Source: SHAN690 sp040221375
GTDB taxonomy: Bacteria; Bacteroidota; Bacteroidia; Flavobacteriales_G; Salibacteraceae
Length of the DNA stretch: 64,000 nucleotides
Assembly: GCA_040221375.1 (NCBI GenBank)
Contig: JAVKEP010000098.1
Coordinates: 3,440-67,439, forward strand
Reading direction: 5' to 3'
The first letter of the stretch is position 1; each line of letters starts with the position of its first letter. The notes below the pieces were generated by a model. The model did no database searches and had not been told where the DNA came from. It saw only the letters and a list, made by a program, of their open reading frames with translations. Positions 17,669 to 26,941 of the stretch are shown here, in pieces. The position numbers and the translations under genes were made by a program.

Positions 17669-20600
17669 GTGCCTGTGATAACAATTCTACGATCAACGCT
17701 CTTATTTCTCTTGACTTTCTCCTGCTACGTGGCATTCCCACAGGCGGGTCAGACCGTCACGTTTAATTATACTGGCGCTGCGCAGACCTTTACTGTCCCA
17801 ACGGGCGTCACTTCGCTGATTGTTGACATGGCCGGTGCGCAAGGTGGGCCATCGAACTACAGTGGTGTTGGTGGCCTCGGCGGAAGGGTTCAATGCACAC
17901 TTTCTGTTACCGGAGGTCAAGTACTCAATTTATATGTCGGTGGAGCGGGCGCTAGTCCTGCTGGAGGTTTCAATGGCGGTGGTACGGGTACCGCGCCAGG
18001 CAACAACGGCGGCGGTGGTGGTGGCGCCACTGATATTAGAGTTGGAGGAACGGCACTTGCCAATAGATCTGTTGTGGCCGGAGGCGGAGGCGGAGGCTCA
18101 CAAGGAAACGGTGGTGCAGGCGGTGGACTTACAGGCGCCCAAGGATCAACCAACGGAAGTGGTATATGGGCCACTGGCGGTACGCAATCTGCTGGAGGAA
18201 GCGGTGGGCTTTACAATACTGGAAGTTGTGCACCAGGTGCATTTGCCAATAACGGCTCCCTCGGCGTCGGGGGCAATGGAATCAGCGGTGGGGGAGCTTG
18301 CACAAATTATGGAGGAAGCGGCGGTGGAGGTGGATACTACGGAGGTGGTGGAATGCAAATCAATGGCGCCGGTGGTGGGTCGAGCTATTCTGACGCTTCC
18401 GCATCAGGCGTAGTGCATACCCAAGGCTACCAATCGGGCAACGGCTTTATTACATTCACTTATGACGCGTATTGTGCTCCTTCATATACAACGGGCTGCT
18501 CTGTGGGTGACCAAGTACAGAACTTCAGCACTACTGGTGGTACAACGAACATCACGAACAACGGATCCGGATGCAGCGCCAATAACTACGGAGACTATAC
18601 CAGCCTTGTACATACACAAGCCTTTGGTGACACGGTAAATTTTTCCGTGCAATCTGGAGCTACCTATGCGCAAGGATTCACCATATGGGTAGATTGGAAC
18701 GAAAATTACGTCTACGAAAGCAACGAACTTATGTGGAACAGCGGCACCGCCAGCACAGCTGCTTTCACTGGCTCATTTGTCATCCCATTTGCAATAAGCC
18801 AAGGACCACGCACCATGCGCGTCAGGGCCGTGTACGCTGGAGTAACATCCGACCCTTGTGCGTTCTTTAATGCATATGGTGAGGTAGAAGAGTATACCAT
18901 AGATGTTACCTCACCCTACTGTTCGCCTTCTTTCACAACGGGGTGTGCAGTTGGCGACCAAATCGAGAATTTCAGCACAACCGGTGGAACGACCAACATT
19001 ACCAACAACGGGTCGGGCTGCAATGGTCCAGTTGGCGACTTTACTAACTTGATTCATACTACGCAGCAGGCCAGTACTGTCTCGTTCTCCGTTCAGTCAG
19101 GTCCGGTCTATGCACAAGGATTTGGCATTTGGGTAGATTGGGACAAAAATGGCATCTACGACTCAGGAGAGCAAATGTGGAACAGCGGCACTGCAAGCAC
19201 GACAGCATTCAGTGGCTCCTTCACAGTCCCTTGCGATGTAGACACGGGCCGTACGATCATGCGCGTTGTGGCAACGTACGCTGGCCTCCCATCTGGGCCT
19301 TGTATTTCGGCCACTTATGGGGAAGCTGAAGAGTATACGATGCACATCACTTCCGAAACGACCGAGCCTATTTCTGCTCCTTTTGCTTCAGTTGCGGCGA
19401 CGCTCAACGAATATGGATCGGTAATCGTAGATTCTGCGTTGGTGGACTCAGCGAGTAGCGATAACTGTTCTGTCACCGTGCGGGTTGCAGAATCCATCAT
19501 TCCTGGATTTGAAGATCAGGTAGAGTTACTAGGCACGCTCGGTGGTCATACGTATTTCCTCACGAACGCCATGATGTCAAAGGCTGCTGCACAAGCTCTG
19601 GCCACAAGTATGGGAGGGTACTTAGCCTCCATTTCAAGTCAAGCTGAGAATGACTTTCTACAACCACGTGTAAGTGGTTCTTTTCCATGGATTGGCCTCA
19701 CAGACGGCGCGGCAGAAGGGACTTTTGTGTGGGACAACGGTGAGGCCTTCTCCTATTCAAACTGGAGTGGCGGTGAGCCAAATAATGCTGGTAATGAAGA
19801 TTGCGTTCAATATTATTATACGACCGGTTTTTGGAATGATGTCCTTTGCTCCAATTCATATCCCGGGATCATAGAGATCAATCAAGATATGGAGTTCAGT
19901 GAAAGCATCTACTACGGGTGTTCAGATACTGGATCCCATTACATCTATTTAGAGGCGCAAGACAACAATGGCAATACGGACTATGAATATTCCTTAGTAA
20001 CCGTGTCTGACGTCACTGGGCCCACTATTCAGGCGGACGATTTTAATGTCTACCTCGACGCCTCAGGTCAAGCTGTCATTCCCGCTTCTATGTTAGACGG
20101 AAGCATCGCCAAAGGAATTCTCTATTTTGCTTCAACCAACAATCCACGCATTTGGCAAGTCGACATTGATTCAACTACTCCAGCTATTCTATTTGACAAT
20201 GCAGGAGGAGGTTCAGGAGGGCCGGTCGGTTTAGATTATTCTTTGATCTTGGATTCGATCTATTTTGGTGGTGGTAACTATGATTCGGTCTATCGAATCA
20301 ATGCCAATGGGTTAGGATCACAATACGTCTTACCCAATACTGATGGTTCCGTATCGACGAATAATCGGCACGAAGTTGACATCGACAGAAGTGGCAACCG
20401 CCTCTTCTTCACGGCGGGTGATGATGGCATTTTTGTGGGTAATTTAGATGGGACAGGAACCTCAATCAATATCTACGACCCCCCCGGAGCCGGTTCTTCA
20501 GGAATGGATTTTAATCCGAGAAATGGCCGCGTATATATCAACCAAACAACGGGCAATACCATTGAGTCCTTGAACGACGACGGTTCTGATTTCCAAACGC

Positions 20601-23600
20601 TGTTCAATTCTGGTGATGGGGTCAGCTCGCCGAGACAAGTCGTCGTCGACCCGATTGGGGAGAAGGTGTATTGGGTTAACCGCGGAACGGGTTCGATCAT
20701 GGTTGGAAACTTAGATGGAAGCGGCTCACCTTCCAATGTCTATACCAGTCAGCCAGGCATCTACGGCATCGATTATTATGCCCCAGCGGACATGTTGTAT
20801 TGGACCCGATTCGGTGCATCTGATCAAATCTATCGCGCTCCTGCTGATGGAAGCGGAACACCCGAATTGCTTTACAATAGCAATTTTGGTAGCGTTCGTG
20901 GAATCACTACCTCTGGTTTATATCCTGCTGGAATTTACGTCACGGACAATTGCGGCCTTGCTTCTTTTACCGTTAGCGGTGATACATTTTATTGTGGAGA
21001 CCTGGGGGTCAACGCCTTGACCATTAACGCAATTGACGTCCACGGCAATACTAGCTCTAGTTCTGTCAACGTCTTTGTGCTTGACACGCTGGCACCCACC
21101 GCTGTAGCTGCTGGCGATACCGTATTCTTAGATGCATTAGGCAATGGCTCCATCTCCTCTGCAGCCCTCGATCTCGGAAGCACGGATAATTGTGGCGTCA
21201 GTATTAGCGTGAGTGATTCCGTCTTTGACTGTTCCCACCTCGGAAGCAACTCGATCTGGTTTTATGCCACTGACCCTTCAGGGAATGTCGATAGTGTGCA
21301 ATTGACCATCGAAGTTGTGGACAACATCGCCCCGACCGTTGTGACACAGAACATCAACGTTTTCTTAGACGCAACCGGAAATGCCAGCATCCTGCCAGGT
21401 GACATCGATAATGGCTCTGATGATGTTTGTGGAATCGAAACGTTGGCCCTTGATGTCAGTACCTTCACCTGCGCAAACATTGGCTCCCCTGTTACTGTCA
21501 CGCTCACTGCAACCGACTCTTCTAACAACTCGGATACGGCATCGGCCGTGGTTACTGTGTTTGACAACATCGCTCCTACGGTAATTACAAAGAACATTAC
21601 TGTAAACCTTGACTTCACAGGAAACGTTACCATCCCATCTGACTCTTTGGACGACGGTTCAAACGATGCGTGTGGAATTCAATCCATTGTATTGAGTGAC
21701 TCTACCTTTGACTGTTCTGATGTAGGCAGCCCCGTTTTGGTTTATATCACCGTTACCGATCAACAAGGCAACTCAGATACCGGCCAAGCGTATGTCACGG
21801 TTCAAGACTTGATTGCTCCTGTTATCTTCACCTTTGACACCCTTGTGATTCCGTTGGATACGAATGGGCAATACACCCTGACTCCGGCCGAAGTTGATTC
21901 CGCTTCTTCGGATGCCTGTAACCCGGTTACCTATGGATTAGACATATCAGCTTTTGACTGCGATGACCACAACACCCCTATTATAGTAACCTTGACGGGT
22001 ACTGACCCCAGCGGCAATTCAGCCACGGGCACTACCGTCGTCATAGTTCAAGACACATTTATACCTGAAGTCATCACCCAAAACATCACGGTTCAACTAG
22101 ATGGAACAGGAAATGCGAGCATTGTGGCCAACGATGTTGACAATGGCTCCAATGACGGCTGCGGCATAGCGTCTCGTTCCGTTGACATCAGTGCTTTCGA
22201 CTGTTCGGATGTTGGGTCTCCAGTAACAGTGACGCTAACCGTCACGGACTCAAGTGGAAACTCGAGCTCGAACACGGCCACTGTAACCGTTGAAGATAAT
22301 GTTGCTCCTTCGGCTTTTGCTAACAACCTTACGATTCAATTGGACAGCGCCACCGGCCTTGCTTCCATCACTCCTGATTCCGTTGACAATGCGTCAAGCG
22401 ACGCATGCGGCATCGCTACACTCTCGTTGAGTCAAAGCACTTTTGATTGCACCGACGCCTTGGCGCCCGTGCAAGTCGTACTTACAGTTACTGACAGCAA
22501 TGGGAATTCGGATACGGCACATGCCTACATTACCGTTCAAGACGTCACGGCTCCAACGATGATTGTGTACGATACCATCGAGGTGCTTTTGGACGCCAAC
22601 GGCCAACACATACTCGCGGTTTCCGAACTCGATTCAGGAACGTTTGACGCTTGTCCAGTTACGTATACCATTAGCCCGCTCGGTTTGGATTGTGACGATC
22701 ACGGCAATCCTATGAATGTCACCCTCACCGCGACGGACCAGAGTGGTAACACAGCCTCGGCAGTCATCGTTGTCATTGCCTATGATTCCGTGCCTCCGAT
22801 CGTAGTAACACAGGACGTTACGGTTTTCCTTGACGCATTTGGACAAGCGAGTATTACGGCAAATGACATCAATAACGGCAGTTCGGATTCCTGCGGAATC
22901 GACAATATTGGAATCGACACGTCAAATTTCACTTGTGCCAGTTGGAACACACCGATTACCGTCACGCTGTATGTTGAAGATGTAAATGGCAACTCCAATA
23001 CGAACACAGCCACCGTTACTGTAGTTGACAACCTGCCTCCAACCGCATCGACCATTGGTTCTGATACGGTTTACCTCGATATCAATGGCAATGCCTCAGT
23101 AACCGCCTTAGGGATCAACAACTCAAGCACTGACAATTGCGCCATCGAAAGTTGGGTGCTGAACGACAGCACATTTGACTGCAGCGACGTAGGGGCTCCA
23201 GTTCAAATTGTGCTTACGGTAACCGACAGTAGTGGAAATTCGGATACGGCGCACGCCTATGTCACCGTGTTTGACCTCATCGTACCGACCATCAGCATAC
23301 AAGACACAGCAGTCTATTTAGACGTTTCTGGTAACGCAACAATCACTGCGAGTTACGTCGACATCGGTACCAGCGATGCGTGTTCGTTGAGCTCGATTGC
23401 GATCAATGATAGCGTCTTCGATTGCTCGCATCATGGCGATACCATTACTACATGGTTCATCGCCACGGACGTCAACGGAAACGTCGATTCGCAAGAAGTC
23501 GACCTCTATATTCTTGACACCGTTCGACCCGCAGTAATCACGCAGAACTTGACCCTCTCGCTCGACAGCTTTGGTGACACATCGATTACCCCTGCTATGG

Positions 23601-26600
23601 TAGACAACCTGTCGTCCGACGCTTGCGGCATTTTATCATACGCATTGGATGTAACTGAATTTACTTGCGGCGATGTGGGTGCCAACACAGTGGTGCTTAC
23701 AGTTACGGATTCCAACGGAAACGCGGATTCAGCCACTGCCATTGTTACGATTGTAGACGACATCGCTCCGGTGATAGCCATTCAGGACGTCACCTTGGGA
23801 ATCGACACCTTCGGCACCGCAATACTCACGCCTTCGATGGCCGATATCGGAACAAACGATGCATGCGGTATAGCCAATTTGGTGCTCAGCGATACGCTCT
23901 TTGACTGCACCGATATCGGTAATACCTATACCATCGGCTTCATCGCGACGGATGTAAACGGGAACGTTGCAACTGACTCTTTCGACGTGACCATAGTCGA
24001 TCTCTTGCCTCCGATCATTCAAGCGCAAAACATTACCGTCCAACTGGATTCGTTCGGCAGTTTTAACATCAATCTCGGCATGGTTGACGTGGGCACATTT
24101 GACAATTGCGGTTTGGATACCATGTGGATTACCGATACGACCTTCGCGTGCGCTGACTTAGGCCCTAACGTTGTAGAGTACATTGCCATTGATATTTATG
24201 GTAATGCTGACACAGCGGACTTCACGGTTACTGTGGAAGATGTGCAGCCGCCCGTAGTCACCACGGTACCACTAACGCTGATGCTCGACGCTTCTGGTCA
24301 AGCCATCATTGACGCGGATTCTGTCGACAATAATTCAAGCGATAATTGTTCAATCACGGCAACATGGCTGAGCGATTCGATATTCGATTGCGATGACACG
24401 TCAGCGGTGCAAATCATTACACTTTATGCACAAGATCAAAGCGGCAATATAGACTCCGCAACAGCGGCCATTACGATCATAGATGACTTGGTACCGATTG
24501 TCATCACGAATGATCTAGCCCTGTCGCTTGATTCATTTGGAGATGTGTCCATCGTGGCCAACGACATTGATAGCAACTCCAGTGATAATTGTGGCATCCA
24601 ATCCATGACCCTTTCGAAATACGACTTTGGCTGCGGCGACGTATTCGCTCCAAACACGGTCACGTTGTACGTCCAAGACGTCAGTGGAAACCTCGATTCC
24701 GCTACAGCAGTGGTAACCATTTCAGACGACATTGCTCCTGCATTGTTAGCTCAAAACATCACCATTGCACTCGATAGCTCGGGGATTTGGACGATCGACT
24801 CGAGTGATGTGGACACGGGTTCTTGGGACGCCTGTGGCATTCATTCCCTTTGGTTGGAGCAGGATACGTTTATGTGCGCTGACATCGGTGTAAATACGTT
24901 GTGGTACTATGGCCTCGACATTCATGGAAACGTAGACTCCATCGAACTCGACATCACTGTGATCGATGCCATCGCCCCTGCAATTTCGATCATGGATACC
25001 TTCTATGTTTACTTAGATACGTTTGGCCTTGCCACGATGACAGCAGATAGCATCGACATAGCAACGGCGGACAATTGTTCGTTATTGAGTATCTCTATCG
25101 ACACCTCGGAATTCACTTGTGCGAACCATGGCGACACCCTTCAGGTCACCTTTACGGCGGAAGATGCTTATGGAAACGTCAGTACCGACACATGCATCTT
25201 CATAATCAATGACACATTAGCGCCCCTTATTTTCGCCCATTCTGACACTTTCTATCTGGATTCAAACGGCCAATTCACGTTTGGAGTTGCTGATCTGAAT
25301 GACAGCACGCAAGACGCCTGTGGAGTTGATACCATGTACCTCTCAGATACAATCGTAACCTGTTCTACCGTCGATTCTACCTTGGAAATTCAATTCAACG
25401 CCATCGACATCTACGGGAATCAAAGCGCTCAAAATCTGAACATTACGGTACTCGACACCACTCATCCTGTCATCGTTTGCAATGATTCAATTGTGCAAGA
25501 CAACGACATTGATCAATGCGGCGCAATTGTAAGCTTCTCTTGGCCAACTGCCACGGATAACTGCTCGATCGACACCATCGTGCAAATCGATACCACCGGT
25601 TTAGATACGGGAAGCTTCTTCCCTGTGGGTATTACGCAATTGACATACGTAGCGTATGACCAATCCGGCAATACAGATACGTGCTCCTTTATCATAGAAA
25701 TAATAGATTGGCAAACGCCTCAAATCCTGTGTCAGAGCGATACGCTTATCTGCGATACTACGTATGTTTTCACCTATCCAGATTACTTAGATAATTGCAC
25801 TGGATTCGACGTTGTGCAAATCGCTGGAATTGCAAGTGGAGCGTTCTATCCTGTAGGTGCGACGGTCAATCGATTCGCCGTAACCGATAGCTATGGAAAC
25901 TCAGATACGTGTGAATATGAGGTGTTCCGCTATGACTTTCCAAGCATTGCCGATGCGGGTCCCGACCAAGAAAAGTGTGAAGAGTACTCAACCACATTGG
26001 TGGGCAATGTACCTACCGTTGGATTCGGATTTTGGAGGCTGGTATCTGGAGGGGCGACGATTACCGATTCCACCGATGCAAGTTCAGCAGTTACAGCAAT
26101 CGCTGTCGGCACAACAGAATTGGAATGGAGGATAGAGAACGGCGTGTGTCCGATCGAACGCGACACGATGCAGATCAGTGAGTACCTGAATCCGGTAGCC
26201 GCCAATGCAGGAATTGATATCGTGCTCTGCGATACATCGGAAGGTCAGCTTGCAGCGATCATCGATTCCATTGGCATTGGAACCTGGCTTCCTACCAACA
26301 ACGGAACGGAGATTCTTGACTCAACCGCATTTAACTCTACATTGGCCGGCCTTAGCCTTGGATCATTTAGCTACGTATGGAGAGTGGTGAACGGTGTATG
26401 TCCGATCACATTCGATACGGTATCCTTGGATGTTGTGCCCTTCACTGAAGTGTCTGCAGGAGAGGATATTTTCATCTTCCACCCTTCGAACACCGTTCTC
26501 AATGCAGCAAGCACGTTGCCGTCCACCTTTACTTGGTCGCCGGCCTCCGCCTTGCTCTCTACCACGGGAGATTCGGTCATCGCTGCTCCTCGTGAAACAA

Positions 26601-26941
26601 CTGAATTTGTTGTCACGGCAGAAACTGAATTTGGCTGCAAGACCCGGGATACAGTCATGGTTGGCGTGAACATCGGTCCCGTTTTACCCACCGCTTTCAC
26701 CCCAGATGGCGACAACTACAACGACCGCTGGAATTTGAAGGAACTCGCCAGCTATCCTGGATGCGTCGTGAGCGTTTACAATCGCTGGGGACACAAGATT
26801 TTTGAATCCGACGGATACGGAGAGTCTTGGGACGGAACGTACAATGGAGAGCCGTTACCCAGCGGAAGTTATTTCTATGTCATTGATCTGAATGTGGATG
26901 AAGTTCCCCCTCAAACCGGTTCCGTAACGATCATAAAATGA
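17669..26941 (+). CDS. Giant multidomain T9SS-secreted adhesin with lectin and propeller modules
   Basis: A 3090-residue cell-surface protein with a GTG start and signal peptide (LLFLLTFSCYVAFPQA). Domains in order: glycine-rich domain resembling that of ALK receptors (about 45-265); two GEVED-type domains (about 266-418 and 419-560, ending GEVEEYT and GEAEEYT); a C-type lectin domain (about 620-735) with WIGL, EPN (703-705) and WND (722-724); a six-bladed YWTD-like propeller (about 813-1090); 18 tandem repeats of about 81 residues (1141-2597); two HYR-like domains (2598-2755); three PKD-like units (2756-3004); and a type B gliding-motility CTD (3005-3090, LPTAFTPDGDNYNDRW). Both the lectin and the propeller sit inside stalk repeats. 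The last base pairs overlap the SprF gene as ATGA. By analogy to SprB it is probably exported by T9SS and used for attachment or gliding; lectin specificity is inferred. Confidence 0.9.
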   Translation: MPVITILRSTLLFLLTFSCYVAFPQAGQTVTFNYTGAAQTFTVPTGVTSLIVDMAGAQGGPSNYSGVGGLGGRVQCTLSVTGGQVLNLYVGGAGASPAGGFNGGGTGTAPGNNGGGGGGATDIRVGGTALANRSVVAGGGGGGSQGNGGAGGGLTGAQGSTNGSGIWATGGTQSAGGSGGLYNTGSCAPGAFANNGSLGVGGNGISGGGACTNYGGSGGGGGYYGGGGMQINGAGGGSSYSDASASGVVHTQGYQSGNGFITFTYDAYCAPSYTTGCSVGDQVQNFSTTGGTTNITNNGSGCSANNYGDYTSLVHTQAFGDTVNFSVQSGATYAQGFTIWVDWNENYVYESNELMWNSGTASTAAFTGSFVIPFAISQGPRTMRVRAVYAGVTSDPCAFFNAYGEVEEYTIDVTSPYCSPSFTTGCAVGDQIENFSTTGGTTNITNNGSGCNGPVGDFTNLIHTTQQASTVSFSVQSGPVYAQGFGIWVDWDKNGIYDSGEQMWNSGTASTTAFSGSFTVPCDVDTGRTIMRVVATYAGLPSGPCISATYGEAEEYTMHITSETTEPISAPFASVAATLNEYGSVIVDSALVDSASSDNCSVTVRVAESIIPGFEDQVELLGTLGGHTYFLTNAMMSKAAAQALATSMGGYLASISSQAENDFLQPRVSGSFPWIGLTDGAAEGTFVWDNGEAFSYSNWSGGEPNNAGNEDCVQYYYTTGFWNDVLCSNSYPGIIEINQDMEFSESIYYGCSDTGSHYIYLEAQDNNGNTDYEYSLVTVSDVTGPTIQADDFNVYLDASGQAVIPASMLDGSIAKGILYFASTNNPRIWQVDIDSTTPAILFDNAGGGSGGPVGLDYSLILDSIYFGGGNYDSVYRINANGLGSQYVLPNTDGSVSTNNRHEVDIDRSGNRLFFTAGDDGIFVGNLDGTGTSINIYDPPGAGSSGMDFNPRNGRVYINQTTGNTIESLNDDGSDFQTLFNSGDGVSSPRQVVVDPIGEKVYWVNRGTGSIMVGNLDGSGSPSNVYTSQPGIYGIDYYAPADMLYWTRFGASDQIYRAPADGSGTPELLYNSNFGSVRGITTSGLYPAGIYVTDNCGLASFTVSGDTFYCGDLGVNALTINAIDVHGNTSSSSVNVFVLDTLAPTAVAAGDTVFLDALGNGSISSAALDLGSTDNCGVSISVSDSVFDCSHLGSNSIWFYATDPSGNVDSVQLTIEVVDNIAPTVVTQNINVFLDATGNASILPGDIDNGSDDVCGIETLALDVSTFTCANIGSPVTVTLTATDSSNNSDTASAVVTVFDNIAPTVITKNITVNLDFTGNVTIPSDSLDDGSNDACGIQSIVLSDSTFDCSDVGSPVLVYITVTDQQGNSDTGQAYVTVQDLIAPVIFTFDTLVIPLDTNGQYTLTPAEVDSASSDACNPVTYGLDISAFDCDDHNTPIIVTLTGTDPSGNSATGTTVVIVQDTFIPEVITQNITVQLDGTGNASIVANDVDNGSNDGCGIASRSVDISAFDCSDVGSPVTVTLTVTDSSGNSSSNTATVTVEDNVAPSAFANNLTIQLDSATGLASITPDSVDNASSDACGIATLSLSQSTFDCTDALAPVQVVLTVTDSNGNSDTAHAYITVQDVTAPTMIVYDTIEVLLDANGQHILAVSELDSGTFDACPVTYTISPLGLDCDDHGNPMNVTLTATDQSGNTASAVIVVIAYDSVPPIVVTQDVTVFLDAFGQASITANDINNGSSDSCGIDNIGIDTSNFTCASWNTPITVTLYVEDVNGNSNTNTATVTVVDNLPPTASTIGSDTVYLDINGNASVTALGINNSSTDNCAIESWVLNDSTFDCSDVGAPVQIVLTVTDSSGNSDTAHAYVTVFDLIVPTISIQDTAVYLDVSGNATITASYVDIGTSDACSLSSIAINDSVFDCSHHGDTITTWFIATDVNGNVDSQEVDLYILDTVRPAVITQNLTLSLDSFGDTSITPAMVDNLSSDACGILSYALDVTEFTCGDVGANTVVLTVTDSNGNADSATAIVTIVDDIAPVIAIQDVTLGIDTFGTAILTPSMADIGTNDACGIANLVLSDTLFDCTDIGNTYTIGFIATDVNGNVATDSFDVTIVDLLPPIIQAQNITVQLDSFGSFNINLGMVDVGTFDNCGLDTMWITDTTFACADLGPNVVEYIAIDIYGNADTADFTVTVEDVQPPVVTTVPLTLMLDASGQAIIDADSVDNNSSDNCSITATWLSDSIFDCDDTSAVQIITLYAQDQSGNIDSATAAITIIDDLVPIVITNDLALSLDSFGDVSIVANDIDSNSSDNCGIQSMTLSKYDFGCGDVFAPNTVTLYVQDVSGNLDSATAVVTISDDIAPALLAQNITIALDSSGIWTIDSSDVDTGSWDACGIHSLWLEQDTFMCADIGVNTLWYYGLDIHGNVDSIELDITVIDAIAPAISIMDTFYVYLDTFGLATMTADSIDIATADNCSLLSISIDTSEFTCANHGDTLQVTFTAEDAYGNVSTDTCIFIINDTLAPLIFAHSDTFYLDSNGQFTFGVADLNDSTQDACGVDTMYLSDTIVTCSTVDSTLEIQFNAIDIYGNQSAQNLNITVLDTTHPVIVCNDSIVQDNDIDQCGAIVSFSWPTATDNCSIDTIVQIDTTGLDTGSFFPVGITQLTYVAYDQSGNTDTCSFIIEIIDWQTPQILCQSDTLICDTTYVFTYPDYLDNCTGFDVVQIAGIASGAFYPVGATVNRFAVTDSYGNSDTCEYEVFRYDFPSIADAGPDQEKCEEYSTTLVGNVPTVGFGFWRLVSGGATITDSTDASSAVTAIAVGTTELEWRIENGVCPIERDTMQISEYLNPVAANAGIDIVLCDTSEGQLAAIIDSIGIGTWLPTNNGTEILDSTAFNSTLAGLSLGSFSYVWRVVNGVCPITFDTVSLDVVPFTEVSAGEDIFIFHPSNTVLNAASTLPSTFTWSPASALLSTTGDSVIAAPRETTEFVVTAETEFGCKTRDTVMVGVNIGPVLPTAFTPDGDNYNDRWNLKELASYPGCVVSVYNRWGHKIFESDGYGESWDGTYNGEPLPSGSYFYVIDLNVDEVPPQTGSVTIIK
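19376..21088 (+). repeat. Two stalk repeat units interrupted by inserted domains
   Basis: Within the adhesin gene, two units share the pattern of the tandem stalk repeats but are split. In the first, the N-terminal half ends at DNCSVTVRVAES (Cys600) and the second half resumes at SESIYYGC (Cys751), with a C-type lectin between. In the second, the first half (784 to about 812, ending SMLDGS) and the second half (DNCGLAS, Cys1095, to Cys1109) flank the propeller. The Cys1095-Cys1109 spacing of 14 equals that of the uninterrupted repeats. Confidence 0.75.
21089..25459 (+). repeat. 18 tandem about 81-residue stalk repeats inside the adhesin
   Basis: Eighteen head-to-tail units, each beginning near APxxxTQNITVxLD, passing through a D(A/N)CG motif, a second Cys in TFDC, a TVTDxxGN motif and ending in a TVxD strand. 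Most units carry two Cys about 14 residues apart, which suggests one disulfide per unit. The units are diverged at the DNA level, so recent slippage expansion is not evident. Confidence 0.9.

Noticed and set aside
17917..18358. Pro-rich and Ser-rich reading frames opposite the start of the giant adhesin gene
   Set aside because: They are the antisense of the glycine-rich domain; codon bias keeps the other strand open. No start context or family match.
20989..24732. Several minus-strand frames of 70-120 codons that recur along the adhesin repeats
   Set aside because: They recur because the coding repeats recur. Their sequences are antisense of conserved repeat codons and show no independent family.
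21089..25459. Regularly spaced repeats as a CRISPR array
   Set aside because: The period is about 243 bases, the units are diverged and coding, and no cas gene is near.
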